Positions 1 to 9,241 of a stretch of DNA of 64,000 nt are shown here, in pieces. The translations under genes were made by a program, and so were the position numbers. This DNA is from Curvibacter microcysteis (lineage in GTDB: Bacteria > Pseudomonadota > Gammaproteobacteria > Burkholderiales > Burkholderiaceae_C), in NCBI RefSeq assembly GCF_028649435.1, contig NZ_JAQSIN010000010.1, one strand, 5' to 3'. Within the stretch, counting starts at the first letter, position 1, and every line of letters starts with the position of its first letter. The notes below the pieces were generated by a model. The model searched no databases, had not been told where the DNA came from, and was given only the letters and a program-made list of their open reading frames with translations.

Positions 1-373
1 GCACCGGCGGCGTGACCAACAAGCTGCCGGGTCGGGTCGGGGACTCGCCCCTGGTGGGCGCGGGCAACTACGCCAATGACCGCACCGTGGCCGTGTCCTG
101 CACCGGCATGGGCGAGGCCTTCATGCGCGGCCTGGCGGCCTACGACGTGTCGGCCCTGGTCGAGTACGCGGGCCTGACGCTGCACGAGGCCACGCGCCGC
201 GTGGTGATGGACAAGCTGCCCCCGCTGGGCGGGCGCGGCGGTCTGGTGGCGGTGGACGCGCAGGGCCAGATCGCCTTGCCCTTCAACACCGAGGGCATGT
301 ACCGGGGTTGGGCCCGACCGGGCCAGGCCCCGGTGGTGGCCATTTACGCTGACGAAGACGATCGGAGCCAGGC

Positions 374-377
<4 letters not shown>
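1..377 (+). CDS. iaaA: Isoaspartyl peptidase / L-asparaginase (Ntn hydrolase), C-terminal part
   Basis: Partial: the 5' part, including the catalytic threonine, lies outside the window. The visible piece begins T-G-G-V-T-N-K and continues with the R-V-G-D-S-P substrate-binding segment and an S-C-T-G-M-G-E loop, both hallmarks of the beta subunit of plant-type/E. coli IaaA isoaspartyl peptidases. The family cleaves L-isoaspartyl dipeptides and L-asparagine after autoproteolysis into two subunits. The stop overlaps the next start (ATGA at 374-377), so it is translationally coupled to the ABC ATPase. The iaaA-gsiABCD order is the same as in E. coli. Confidence 0.92.
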
Positions 378-2239
<1,862 letters not shown>

Positions 2240-2322
2240 GGCGCTGGGCCCGCTGCTGACTTGATGGATGCTTTACCCCGTCCCTTGAATTCTGGCTTTT
2301 CAACTTTCACAGGAGTGTTGTC

Positions 2323-3861
2323 ATGAAACTGCGTTTGAATCACCTCGCTGCCGCACTGGCGCTGGCAGGGCTGTCGGTGTCCTCGGCCCACGCGTCCAAG
2401 GACGTGGTCGTGGCGCTCTACTCGAGCTTCACCACCACCGATCCCTATGACGCCAACGACACCATCTCGCAGGCGGTGGCCAAGTCCTTCTACCAAGGGC
2501 TCTACAGCTTCGACAAGGACATGAACATGGTGCCCGTGCTGGCCGAGAGCCACACCGTGACCAAGGATGGCCTGAGCTACACCATCAAGCTCAAGAAGGG
2601 CATCAAGTTCCACGACGGCACTGACTTCAATGCCGAAGCCGTCAAGGTCACGTTTGACCGCGTGACCAACCCCGACAACAAGCTCAAGCGCTACAACCTC
2701 TACAAGAACATCGCCAAGACCGAGGTGGTCGACCCGGCCACCGTGCGCTTCACGCTCAAAGAGCCCTTCTCGCCCTTCATCAACACCCTGGCCCACCCTT
2801 CGGGCGTGATCATCTCGCCCGCGGCGCTGGCCAAGTACGGCAACAAGGGCATCGCGCAAAACCCGGTGGGCACCGGCCCCTTCAAGTTCGTCGAGTGGAA
2901 GGCCACGGACTACCTCAAGGTGGCCAAGTTCGACGGCTACTGGAAGAAGGGCTACCCCAAGGTGGACAGCATCACCTGGCGCCCCGTGGTGGACAACAAC
3001 ACCCGCGCCGCGATGATGCAGACCAACGAAGCGCACTTTGCCTTCACCCTGCCGCCCGAAGCGGTGGAAACGCTGTCCAAGAAGCCCAGCCTGGAAGTGA
3101 CGCAAGGCCCGTCCATCGTGCAGCGCTACATCTCCTTCAATATGCAGCAAAAGCCCTTCGACAACCCGAAGGTGCGCCAGGCGCTGAACTACGCCATCAA
3201 CAAGGAGGCGCTGGCCAAGGTGGCTTTCTCGGGCTATGCCGACCCCATGGACTCGGTGGCGCCCAAGGGCGTGGAGTACTCGACCAAGCTCGGCCCCTGG
3301 CCCTACGACCCCAAGAAGGCGCGCGAGCTGCTGAAGGAAGCGGGCTACCCCAACGGCTTTGAAAGCACGCTGTGGAGCGCCTACAACCACACCACGGCGC
3401 AAAAGGTGATCCAGTTCGTGCAGCAGCAGCTGGGCCAGGTCGGCGTCAAGGTGCAGGTGCAGGCGCTCGAAGCCGGCCAACGGGTGGAGCGCGTGGAAAG
3501 CGCGCAAGACCCGGCCACCGCCCCGGTGCGCATGTACTACGTGGGCTGGTCCTCGTCGACGGGCGAAGCCGACTGGGCGCTGCGCCCGCTGCTGGCCTCG
3601 GAGTCCTTCCCGCCGCGTTTGTTCAACACCGCGTACTACAAGAACGAGGTCGTGGACCGCAACATCGCCAAGGCGCTGAACACCACCGACAAGGCCGAGA
3701 AGACCAAGCTCTACGCCGAGGCGCAGCAGCAGATCTGGAAGGACGCGCCCTGGGCCTTCTTGGTGACCGAGCGCTCGCTGTCGGTGCGCGCGCGCAACCT
3801 GGCGGGTTTCTATGTGATGCCTGACTGGAACTTCAACTTCGATGAGATCGAATTGAAATGA
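2323..3861 (+). CDS. gsiB: Periplasmic peptide/glutathione-binding protein (SBP family 5)
   Basis: 512 aa, the usual size for the DppA/OppA/GsiB solute-binding family. A Sec signal peptide (basic start, hydrophobic core A-A-A-L-A-L-A-G-L) appears to be cleaved after A-H-A near residue 24. Downstream are family landmarks such as Y-D-A-N-D near the N terminus and the G-T-G-P-F-K-F segment. An AGGAG ribosome site precedes the ATG. It captures the peptide in the periplasm and hands it to GsiCD. An 83-nt gap separates it from gsiA, and a repeat element begins right at its stop codon. Confidence 0.93.
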   Translation: MKLRLNHLAAALALAGLSVSSAHASKDVVVALYSSFTTTDPYDANDTISQAVAKSFYQGLYSFDKDMNMVPVLAESHTVTKDGLSYTIKLKKGIKFHDGTDFNAEAVKVTFDRVTNPDNKLKRYNLYKNIAKTEVVDPATVRFTLKEPFSPFINTLAHPSGVIISPAALAKYGNKGIAQNPVGTGPFKFVEWKATDYLKVAKFDGYWKKGYPKVDSITWRPVVDNNTRAAMMQTNEAHFAFTLPPEAVETLSKKPSLEVTQGPSIVQRYISFNMQQKPFDNPKVRQALNYAINKEALAKVAFSGYADPMDSVAPKGVEYSTKLGPWPYDPKKARELLKEAGYPNGFESTLWSAYNHTTAQKVIQFVQQQLGQVGVKVQVQALEAGQRVERVESAQDPATAPVRMYYVGWSSSTGEADWALRPLLASESFPPRLFNTAYYKNEVVDRNIAKALNTTDKAEKTKLYAEAQQQIWKDAPWAFLVTERSLSVRARNLAGFYVMPDWNFNFDEIELK

Positions 3862-4030
3862 CCCCCACGGTCGCGCACTTCGTGTCGCTCCCTGCCCCCC
3901 GAGGGGGCCCCGGCCGCCTTGGGGCGGCCCGGCGGCGGCTGGAGGTGACCCCCACGGTCGCGCACTTCGTGTGGGTCGCTGCCCCCCGAGGGGGCCGCAG
4001 GCCGCCTTCGGGCGGCCGGGCGGCGGCCTG
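3859..4030. repeat. Tandem REP-like palindromic element (two units, 87-bp period)
   Basis: Two imperfect units begin at 3859 and 3946. Each starts TGACCCCCACGGTCGCGCAC, continues CTTCGTGT, then CCCCCCGAGGGGG (a C5/G5 hairpin) and a second hairpin GCCGCC-loop-GGCGGC, whose loop in unit 2 is TTCG. The first unit begins at the stop codon of gsiB. The following stretch to about 4100 is also GC-rich and has C-run/G-run segments. Repeats of this look recur between genes in Comamonadaceae as far as I recall. Sitting between a binding-protein gene and permease genes, it may stabilise the upstream mRNA, as REP sequences do in maltose operons (inference). Confidence 0.75.
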
Positions 4031-4193
4031 GCCCGCCCTCGCGCCTGGGGTTTGCCTGCGCGTCGCGGCCCCCCGTCGATTGGCCGAGGGGGCCCGTGCG
4101 GAGGGGCGATGCGGCTGCGAGGAGTACGCCCTGCGGGCCATGCCTTGGGCGTGCTCGGACCCGTTTGGCGCTTTTGTTTGAGCTGAAGAATCC

Positions 4194-5114
4194 ATGATCC
4201 ATTACCTTTTCAAGCGCCTGCTGGGCCTGTTGCCGACGCTGCTGATCGTGGCGGTGCTGGTGTTCTCGTTCGTGCACTTGCTGCCGGGCGATCCGGCGCG
4301 GCTGGCGGCGGGGCCCGAGGCAGGGCCTGAGACGGTCGAGCTGGTGCGCCAGGACCTGGGCCTGGATTTGCCTTTGCCGCAGCAGTTTCTGCGCTTTTTC
4401 AGCCACGCGCTGCAAGGCGATTTCGGCACCTCGATCCGCAGCAAGCGGCCGGTGGCCACCGAGATCGCCGAGCGCTTTGCACCCACGTTCTGGCTCACCG
4501 TGGCGGCCATGGTGTGGTCGGTGGCGCTGGGCCTGGTGCTGGGCATGGTGTCGGCCGTGTGGCGCAACCGCTGGCCCGACCGCCTGGGCATGACGCTGGC
4601 GGTGTCGGGCATCTCGTTCCCGTCTTTTGCGCTGGGCATGCTGCTGATGCAGTTTTTCTCGGTCCAGCTGGGTTGGCTGCCGACCGTGGGCGCGGACAGC
4701 TGGCGCCACTACATCCTGCCTTCGCTGACGCTGGGGGCCGGCGTGGCGGCGGTGATGGCGCGCTTCACGCGCAGCTCCTTCATCGACATCCTCAAAGAAG
4801 ACTATGTGCGCACCGCGCGCGCCAAAGGCCTGGGTGAGCTGACCGTGGTGGTCAAGCACGGGCTGCGCAACGCGCTGATCCCGGTGGTCACCATGATGGG
4901 CCTGCAGTTCGGCTTCCTGCTGGGCGGCTCCATCGTGGTCGAGGTGGTCTTCAACTGGCCCGGCATGGGCCGCCTGCTGGTGGACGCGGTGGAGATGCGC
5001 GACTACCCCGTGATCCAGGCCCTGGTGCTGTTGTTTTCGCTCGAGTTCATCCTCATCAATCTGGCGGTGGATTTGCTCTACGCCCTCATCAACCCGACCA
5101 TCCGCTTCAAATGA
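4194..5114 (+). CDS. gsiC: Glutathione/peptide ABC importer permease 1
   Basis: 306 aa, with a membrane segment at residues 8-28 and several more after a large periplasmic loop, the DppB/GsiC topology. The EAA loop, which docks onto the ATPase, is visible as E-D-Y-V-R-T-A-R-A-K-G-L in the C-terminal half. It forms the inner-membrane channel with GsiD. The ATG lies 332 nt after gsiB, behind the REP-like element. The stop overlaps the gsiD start (ATGA at 5111-5114). Confidence 0.93.
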   Translation: MIHYLFKRLLGLLPTLLIVAVLVFSFVHLLPGDPARLAAGPEAGPETVELVRQDLGLDLPLPQQFLRFFSHALQGDFGTSIRSKRPVATEIAERFAPTFWLTVAAMVWSVALGLVLGMVSAVWRNRWPDRLGMTLAVSGISFPSFALGMLLMQFFSVQLGWLPTVGADSWRHYILPSLTLGAGVAAVMARFTRSSFIDILKEDYVRTARAKGLGELTVVVKHGLRNALIPVVTMMGLQFGFLLGGSIVVEVVFNWPGMGRLLVDAVEMRDYPVIQALVLLFSLEFILINLAVDLLYALINPTIRFK

Positions 5115-6010
5115 CACAAGAGTCTTCCCGCCCCTCCGTGGCCGTGCCGGTGGCCGAGCGGGTGCGCACCCCGGCGGCCGAGTTCTGGCGCCAGTTCAAA
5201 CGCCAACGCGTGGCCCTGGTGGCCGGCGTGGTGGTGCTGCTGCTGGTGCTGATGGCCGTGCTGGCGCCCTGGCTGGTGCCCTATGACGCCGAGGGCTTTT
5301 TCGACTACGACGCGCTCAACAGCCCGCCCAGCGCCGCGCACTGGTTTGGCGTGGACGCGCTGGGCCGTGACATCTTCAGCCGCATCCTGATGGGCGCGCG
5401 GATCTCGCTCACGGCGGGCTTTGTCTCGGTCGCCGTGGGCGCCGTGGTGGGCACCCTGCTGGGCCTGCTGGCAGGCTATTACGAGGGCTGGTGGGACCGC
5501 ATCGTGATGCGCATGTCTGACGTGCTGTTTGCCTTCCCGGGCATCCTGCTGGCGATCGGCATCGTGGCCATTCTGGGCAGCGGCATGATCAACGTGATCG
5601 TGGCCGTGGCGGTGTTCAGCGTGCCCGCGTTTGCCCGCCTGGTGCGGGGCAATGTGCTGTCGCTCAAGCACCAGACCTACATCGAAGCGGTGCGCTCGAT
5701 CGGCGCGCCGGACTCGGTCATCATGCTGCGCCACCTGCTGCCGGGCACGGTGTCGTCGGTGGTGGTGTACTTGACCATGCGCATTGGCACCTCCATCATC
5801 ACCGCGGCCAGCCTGTCGTTTCTGGGCCTGGGCGCGCAGCCGCCCACGCCCGAGTGGGGCGCCATGCTCAACGAGGCGCGCGCCGACATGCTCAACGCAC
5901 CGCACATTGCGCTCTTCCCCAGCCTGGCGATCTTTGTCACCGTGCTGGCGTTCAACCTGCTGGGCGACGGCCTGCGCGACGCGCTGGACCCCAAGCTCGA
6001 CCGGGGTTGA
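5111..6010 (+). CDS. gsiD: Glutathione/peptide ABC importer permease 2
   Basis: 299 aa DppC/GsiD-type permease. It has a short cytoplasmic N terminus, a first membrane helix rich in V-L-L-L-V, the conserved F-G-V-D-A-L-G-R-D segment after it, and the EAA loop Y-I-E-A-V-R-S-I-G-A. Its ATG overlaps the gsiC stop by 4 nt, and the next gene starts 5 nt after its stop, so the operon continues downstream. Confidence 0.93.
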   Translation: MTQESSRPSVAVPVAERVRTPAAEFWRQFKRQRVALVAGVVVLLLVLMAVLAPWLVPYDAEGFFDYDALNSPPSAAHWFGVDALGRDIFSRILMGARISLTAGFVSVAVGAVVGTLLGLLAGYYEGWWDRIVMRMSDVLFAFPGILLAIGIVAILGSGMINVIVAVAVFSVPAFARLVRGNVLSLKHQTYIEAVRSIGAPDSVIMLRHLLPGTVSSVVVYLTMRIGTSIITAASLSFLGLGAQPPTPEWGAMLNEARADMLNAPHIALFPSLAIFVTVLAFNLLGDGLRDALDPKLDRG

Positions 6011-6015
6011 GTCCC

Positions 6016-7119
6016 ATGGCCCGCAGCGCCTTGGGCGCGCCCCAGGTCGGCCGCCTGCCCAGTGGCCCGCTGGACGCCATCTCCGACGTGGCGGGCGTGG
6101 CCCTGGGCCATGTCACCTTGTCCGAGGGCGCGGTGCAGACCGGCGCCACCGTGCTGCTGCCGGCCCCGGGCGATTTGTTTTTGCACAAGTTGCCGGCCGG
6201 GCTGGCCGTCATCAACGGCTTTGGCAAAAGCGCTGGCCTGATGCAGGTGCAGGAGCTGGGCCAGATCGAGTCGCCCATCGCCCTGGTCAGCACCTTCGCG
6301 GTGGGCACGGCCAGCACGGCCCTGATCCGCGACGCCATGGCGCAGCAGCCCGAGCTGGCGCGCAGCCTGCCCACGCTCAACCCGCTGGTGTTCGAGTGCA
6401 ACGACGGCTGGCTCAATGATGCGCGCGCCCTGGCCTTGCAAGAGGCCCATGTGTGGCAGGCTCTGCAGGCCGCGCGCGGTGTCGGCGCAGGCCGCCACTT
6501 TGAGCAGGGCGCGGTGGGCGCGGGGCGCGGCATGTCCTGCCATGGGCTCAAGGGCGGCGTGGGCAGCGCTTCGCGCCGCCTGGTCTGGCAGGGCCGGACC
6601 TTCACGCTGGGCGCTTTGGTGCTGGCCAACCAGGGCCGGCCCGAGGCGCTGACCGTGGCCGGCCAGTGCATCGGCCCGGGGCTGCAGGCGCGCATCGCGC
6701 GCACCGAAGCGGCGGGCCCGGAGCGCGGCTCCATCATCATCGTGCTGGCCACCGACGCGCCCTTGGACGCGCGCCAGTTGCAGCGCGTGGCGCGGCGCTC
6801 GGCGGCGGGCTTGGCCCGCACGGGCTCGGACTACGGCCACGGCAGTGGCGATGTGGCGCTGGCGTTTTCCTCCGCCTACCGCCTGCCGCAGCGCGCCGAC
6901 GAGGCCATGCCCTGTGTCACCCTGCTGCACGAGAGCGCACTCGACGGCTTCTTCCAGGCCGCCGCCGAGGCCACCGAGCAAGCCATCCTGCACGCGCTGT
7001 GGGCCGCCCAGCCCGTGAGCGGGCGCGACGGCCACCACCGCCACGCCCTGACCACCGTGGCGCCCGAGCTGCTGAGCCTGCCGCCAGCGGCCTGGCCGGC
7101 TGTTTTTTCTGACGCCTGA
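6016..7119 (+). CDS. P1-family (DmpA/BapA-type) aminopeptidase
   Basis: 367 aa from the ATG at 6016; upstream in-frame codons run into gsiD and were not used. This is the DmpA family of Ntn-like self-processing aminopeptidases, which release N-terminal D- or L-amino acids or beta-amino acids. The autocleavage site is visible as G-S-I-I-I-V-L-A-T-D-A-P, giving Ser239 as the predicted nucleophile and new N terminus of the beta chain. The family G-K-S loop and the M-S-C-H-G-L-K-G-G segment are present. No signal peptide is seen, so it is probably cytoplasmic, acting on peptides delivered by GsiABCD. Stereospecificity cannot be inferred. Confidence 0.88.
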   Translation: MARSALGAPQVGRLPSGPLDAISDVAGVALGHVTLSEGAVQTGATVLLPAPGDLFLHKLPAGLAVINGFGKSAGLMQVQELGQIESPIALVSTFAVGTASTALIRDAMAQQPELARSLPTLNPLVFECNDGWLNDARALALQEAHVWQALQAARGVGAGRHFEQGAVGAGRGMSCHGLKGGVGSASRRLVWQGRTFTLGALVLANQGRPEALTVAGQCIGPGLQARIARTEAAGPERGSIIIVLATDAPLDARQLQRVARRSAAGLARTGSDYGHGSGDVALAFSSAYRLPQRADEAMPCVTLLHESALDGFFQAAAEATEQAILHALWAAQPVSGRDGHHRHALTTVAPELLSLPPAAWPAVFSDA

Positions 7120-7134
7120 AGCGAGTTCTGAACC

Positions 7135-7995
7135 ATGTCCTCTTCTCCCCGCATCCTGATCTCCATGGACATCGAAGGCGTGGCCGGTGTCTGGCGGCCC
7201 GAGCAGACCCAGGCCGGCCAGAGCGAGTACGAGCGCGCCCGGCGCTGGATGACGCAAGAGGCCAACGCCGCCATCCGGGGCGCGTGGGCGGGCGGGGCCG
7301 GCGCGGTGCTGGTGAACGACTCGCACGGCCACTTTGGCAACCTGCTGGCCGACGAGCTGGACCCGCGCGCCGAGCTGATCCAGGGCAAGCCGCGCCGCCT
7401 GGGCATGATGGCGGGCGTGGACCAGGCCATCGACGGCGTGTTGATGATCGGCTGGCACGCGCGCGCCAAAACCACCGGCGTGCTGGCCCACACCAGCAAC
7501 AGCTTTGCCTTTGCCCGCGTCTGGCTGGGCGGCCTGGAGCTGGGCGAGGTCGGCCTGTACGGCGCCCTGGCCGGCGAGCTGGGCGTGCCGGTGCTGCTGG
7601 TCAGCGGTTGCGATGTGATGGCTCCCGAGGCTCAGGCCCTGGAGCCCGGCGTGGCCGTGCTGGGCGTGAAGTGGTCCGAGGGCGCCCGCAGCGGGCGCTC
7701 CCTGTCACCCGAGGCCGCGCGCCAGTTGATCGAACAAAGCAGCCAGGCCGCGGTGCAGCGCTGCGCGGCGGGTCAGGCGCCGGCCCCGTGGCGCCCGCAG
7801 TGGGCGCAGGCCGACGCCAGCGCTGGCTTGCAGCTGCGTGTGCAGTGCCAGACGCCGGCCCTGGCCGATGTGTTTGCGCTGTGGCCGCACCTGCAGCGCG
7901 AGTCGGCCGACACGGTCAGCCTGCGCTGCGCCAGCGTGCAGGACGCGGTGCGCAGCCTGAACGCCCTGGGCGCCATGTCCAGCGTCTTGCGCTGA
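7135..7995 (+). CDS. dppA: D-aminopeptidase, DppA-type (M55 zinc peptidase)
   Basis: 286 aa. The zinc ligands of the Bacillus DppA family are recognisable: Asp12 and Glu14 in M-D-I-E-G, His64 in N-D-S-H-G-H, His108 in G-W-H-A-R, and a glutamate in the G-E-V-G-L segment near 140. DppA releases D-amino acids from peptides such as D-Ala-D-Ala. It is the last gene of the peptide-import operon, 15 nt after the DmpA-like gene, and faces the convergent NadM-like gene. Together with IaaA and DmpA it points to an operon specialised for non-standard (D-, beta- or iso-) peptides. Confidence 0.9.
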   Translation: MSSSPRILISMDIEGVAGVWRPEQTQAGQSEYERARRWMTQEANAAIRGAWAGGAGAVLVNDSHGHFGNLLADELDPRAELIQGKPRRLGMMAGVDQAIDGVLMIGWHARAKTTGVLAHTSNSFAFARVWLGGLELGEVGLYGALAGELGVPVLLVSGCDVMAPEAQALEPGVAVLGVKWSEGARSGRSLSPEAARQLIEQSSQAAVQRCAAGQAPAPWRPQWAQADASAGLQLRVQCQTPALADVFALWPHLQRESADTVSLRCASVQDAVRSLNALGAMSSVLR

Positions 7996-8071
7996 GCCGG
8001 CCCCGGCGGCTTGGTCTGCCGTGGGGCTTGGGGTGGGTTGGGTGGGCTGGCGTTAGCCGGCCCTTGACCCG

Positions 8072-9199
8072 TCACCGGGGCAGCAGGCCCAGGAAGTGGT
8101 CCAGCATCATGAAGTGGTCGTCAAAAAACTGGTCTTCCAGCCCGGCCAGGTCGGCGACCGGCACCCACAAGGCCTCGCGCGCATCGTCGTCGCCTTGCAC
8201 GGCGGGCAGGGGGCGCTGGCCCAGGTCAAAGTGGTGTGCGTGGGTGATGGTGCGCCCGCGCTGGCTGCGCTCGGGCGCGTCCAGCACCACCACGCCACGC
8301 AAGGCGGCCGCCAGCTCGGCCTCGGGCAGGCCGAGCCGGGTTTCTTCTTGCAGCTCGCGCAGGGCCGATTGCAGCAAGGTGTCGTCCTGTTCCAGAAAGC
8401 CGCCGGGCACGGCCAGCAGGCCCAGGCCGGGCGCGCGGCCGCGCCGGATCAGCAACACATGGCCGGCGCAAAGAACCACCGCGTCGACGGTCACGAACAC
8501 GGGCGGGTAGGGCGCCACCGACCACAGCTCCCGGTGTTGGCGCAGGGCCCGCCATTCGGTGCGCAAGGCCTCGTAATGGCCTTGGCCATGCCACTCGCGC
8601 AGGCCGTGCAGCACGGCGGCGGGCCACTGGGCGCTCAGGCGGTTCAGGGCTTGCAGGCCGTTGTCGGTGTTGAACCAGGCGTCACGCAGCGCTGCGGCGT
8701 TCGGCGCCTGTGCTGGGGGCAGGGCGGCAGCGTCCAGCACGGGGCTGTCGGCCAGGGCCTGGCGGCACAGGGCGTGCACGCGCTCGCCTGGGCTTGGCAG
8801 CACCAGCAGCAGCTCGGCGGCCGGGGTGGACTGGGTCAGGCGGGCCAGGCCCGCGCGCCAGTCGGCCTGCCCGCGCGCCGCGTCAGGCCCTTCGCGCAGC
8901 GGCAGAAAGCGCAGCCGGGTGCGATCGCGTTCGGGCAGGGCGGCCAGGATCAGGTCGGCGCGCTCCCCCCAGCTCAGGGGCTGGCGCGGGCTGCGCGCCT
9001 GGTAGGCGCCACCCAGGCCCACGACCACCTGGCGCGCGTGTTGCAGCGCGCATTGAATCAAGGCGATGTCGGCCACCGTGGGCGGTTGGTAGTGGCCACA
9101 GCACACGGCCCAGGCGGCGCTGCGGGTGGGGCGTGGGGTGATGGTGGGGACGGTGGGGACGGTGGGGACGGTGGGGCTCACCGGGGTGGGGGCAGTCAT
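8072..9199 (-). CDS. NadM-like protein: degenerate NMN adenylyltransferase domain plus Nudix domain
   Basis: 375 aa aligning by eye along its length with bifunctional NMN adenylyltransferase/ADP-ribose pyrophosphatases. The Nudix half (about 220-370) is well kept. Its box G-G-F-L-E-Q-D-D...R-E-L-Q-E-E-T near residue 265 retains the metal-binding R-E-x2-E-E, with Asp in place of the first Glu. The N-terminal NMNAT half is not conserved. The nucleotidyl-transfer motif G-x-F-x-P-x-H-x-G-H reads G-H-Y-Q-P-P-T-V-A-D near residue 34, so both histidines are missing. The C-terminal S-S-T-x-x-R signature reads N-A-A-A-L-R. Inference: a Nudix hydrolase with a dead transferase domain. A T-V-P tandem repeat precedes the domain. 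The start is probably leaderless, with CACAAT 6 nt upstream. Confidence 0.8.
   Translation of the reverse strand: MTAPTPVSPTVPTVPTVPTITPRPTRSAAWAVCCGHYQPPTVADIALIQCALQHARQVVVGLGGAYQARSPRQPLSWGERADLILAALPERDRTRLRFLPLREGPDAARGQADWRAGLARLTQSTPAAELLLVLPSPGERVHALCRQALADSPVLDAAALPPAQAPNAAALRDAWFNTDNGLQALNRLSAQWPAAVLHGLREWHGQGHYEALRTEWRALRQHRELWSVAPYPPVFVTVDAVVLCAGHVLLIRRGRAPGLGLLAVPGGFLEQDDTLLQSALRELQEETRLGLPEAELAAALRGVVVLDAPERSQRGRTITHAHHFDLGQRPLPAVQGDDDAREALWVPVADLAGLEDQFFDDHFMMLDHFLGLLPR
9125..9175. repeat. Short 9-bp tandem repeat inside the NadM-like gene
   Basis: GTGGGGACG is repeated three times in a row with flanking partial copies. It encodes the V-P-T-V-P-T tract near the N terminus of the minus-strand NadM-like protein. 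The period is a multiple of three, so copy-number change would keep the frame. Confidence 0.8.
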
Positions 9200-9241
9200 G
9201 GGGGGATTGTGCCGCTGCCGGTGGGCGCCGGCACGGGCCCC

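Noticed and set aside
3858..4186. Open frames across the gsiB-gsiC gap
   Set aside because: The translated sequence is only the repeat/hairpin DNA read through, rich in P, R and G, with no ribosome site or motif.
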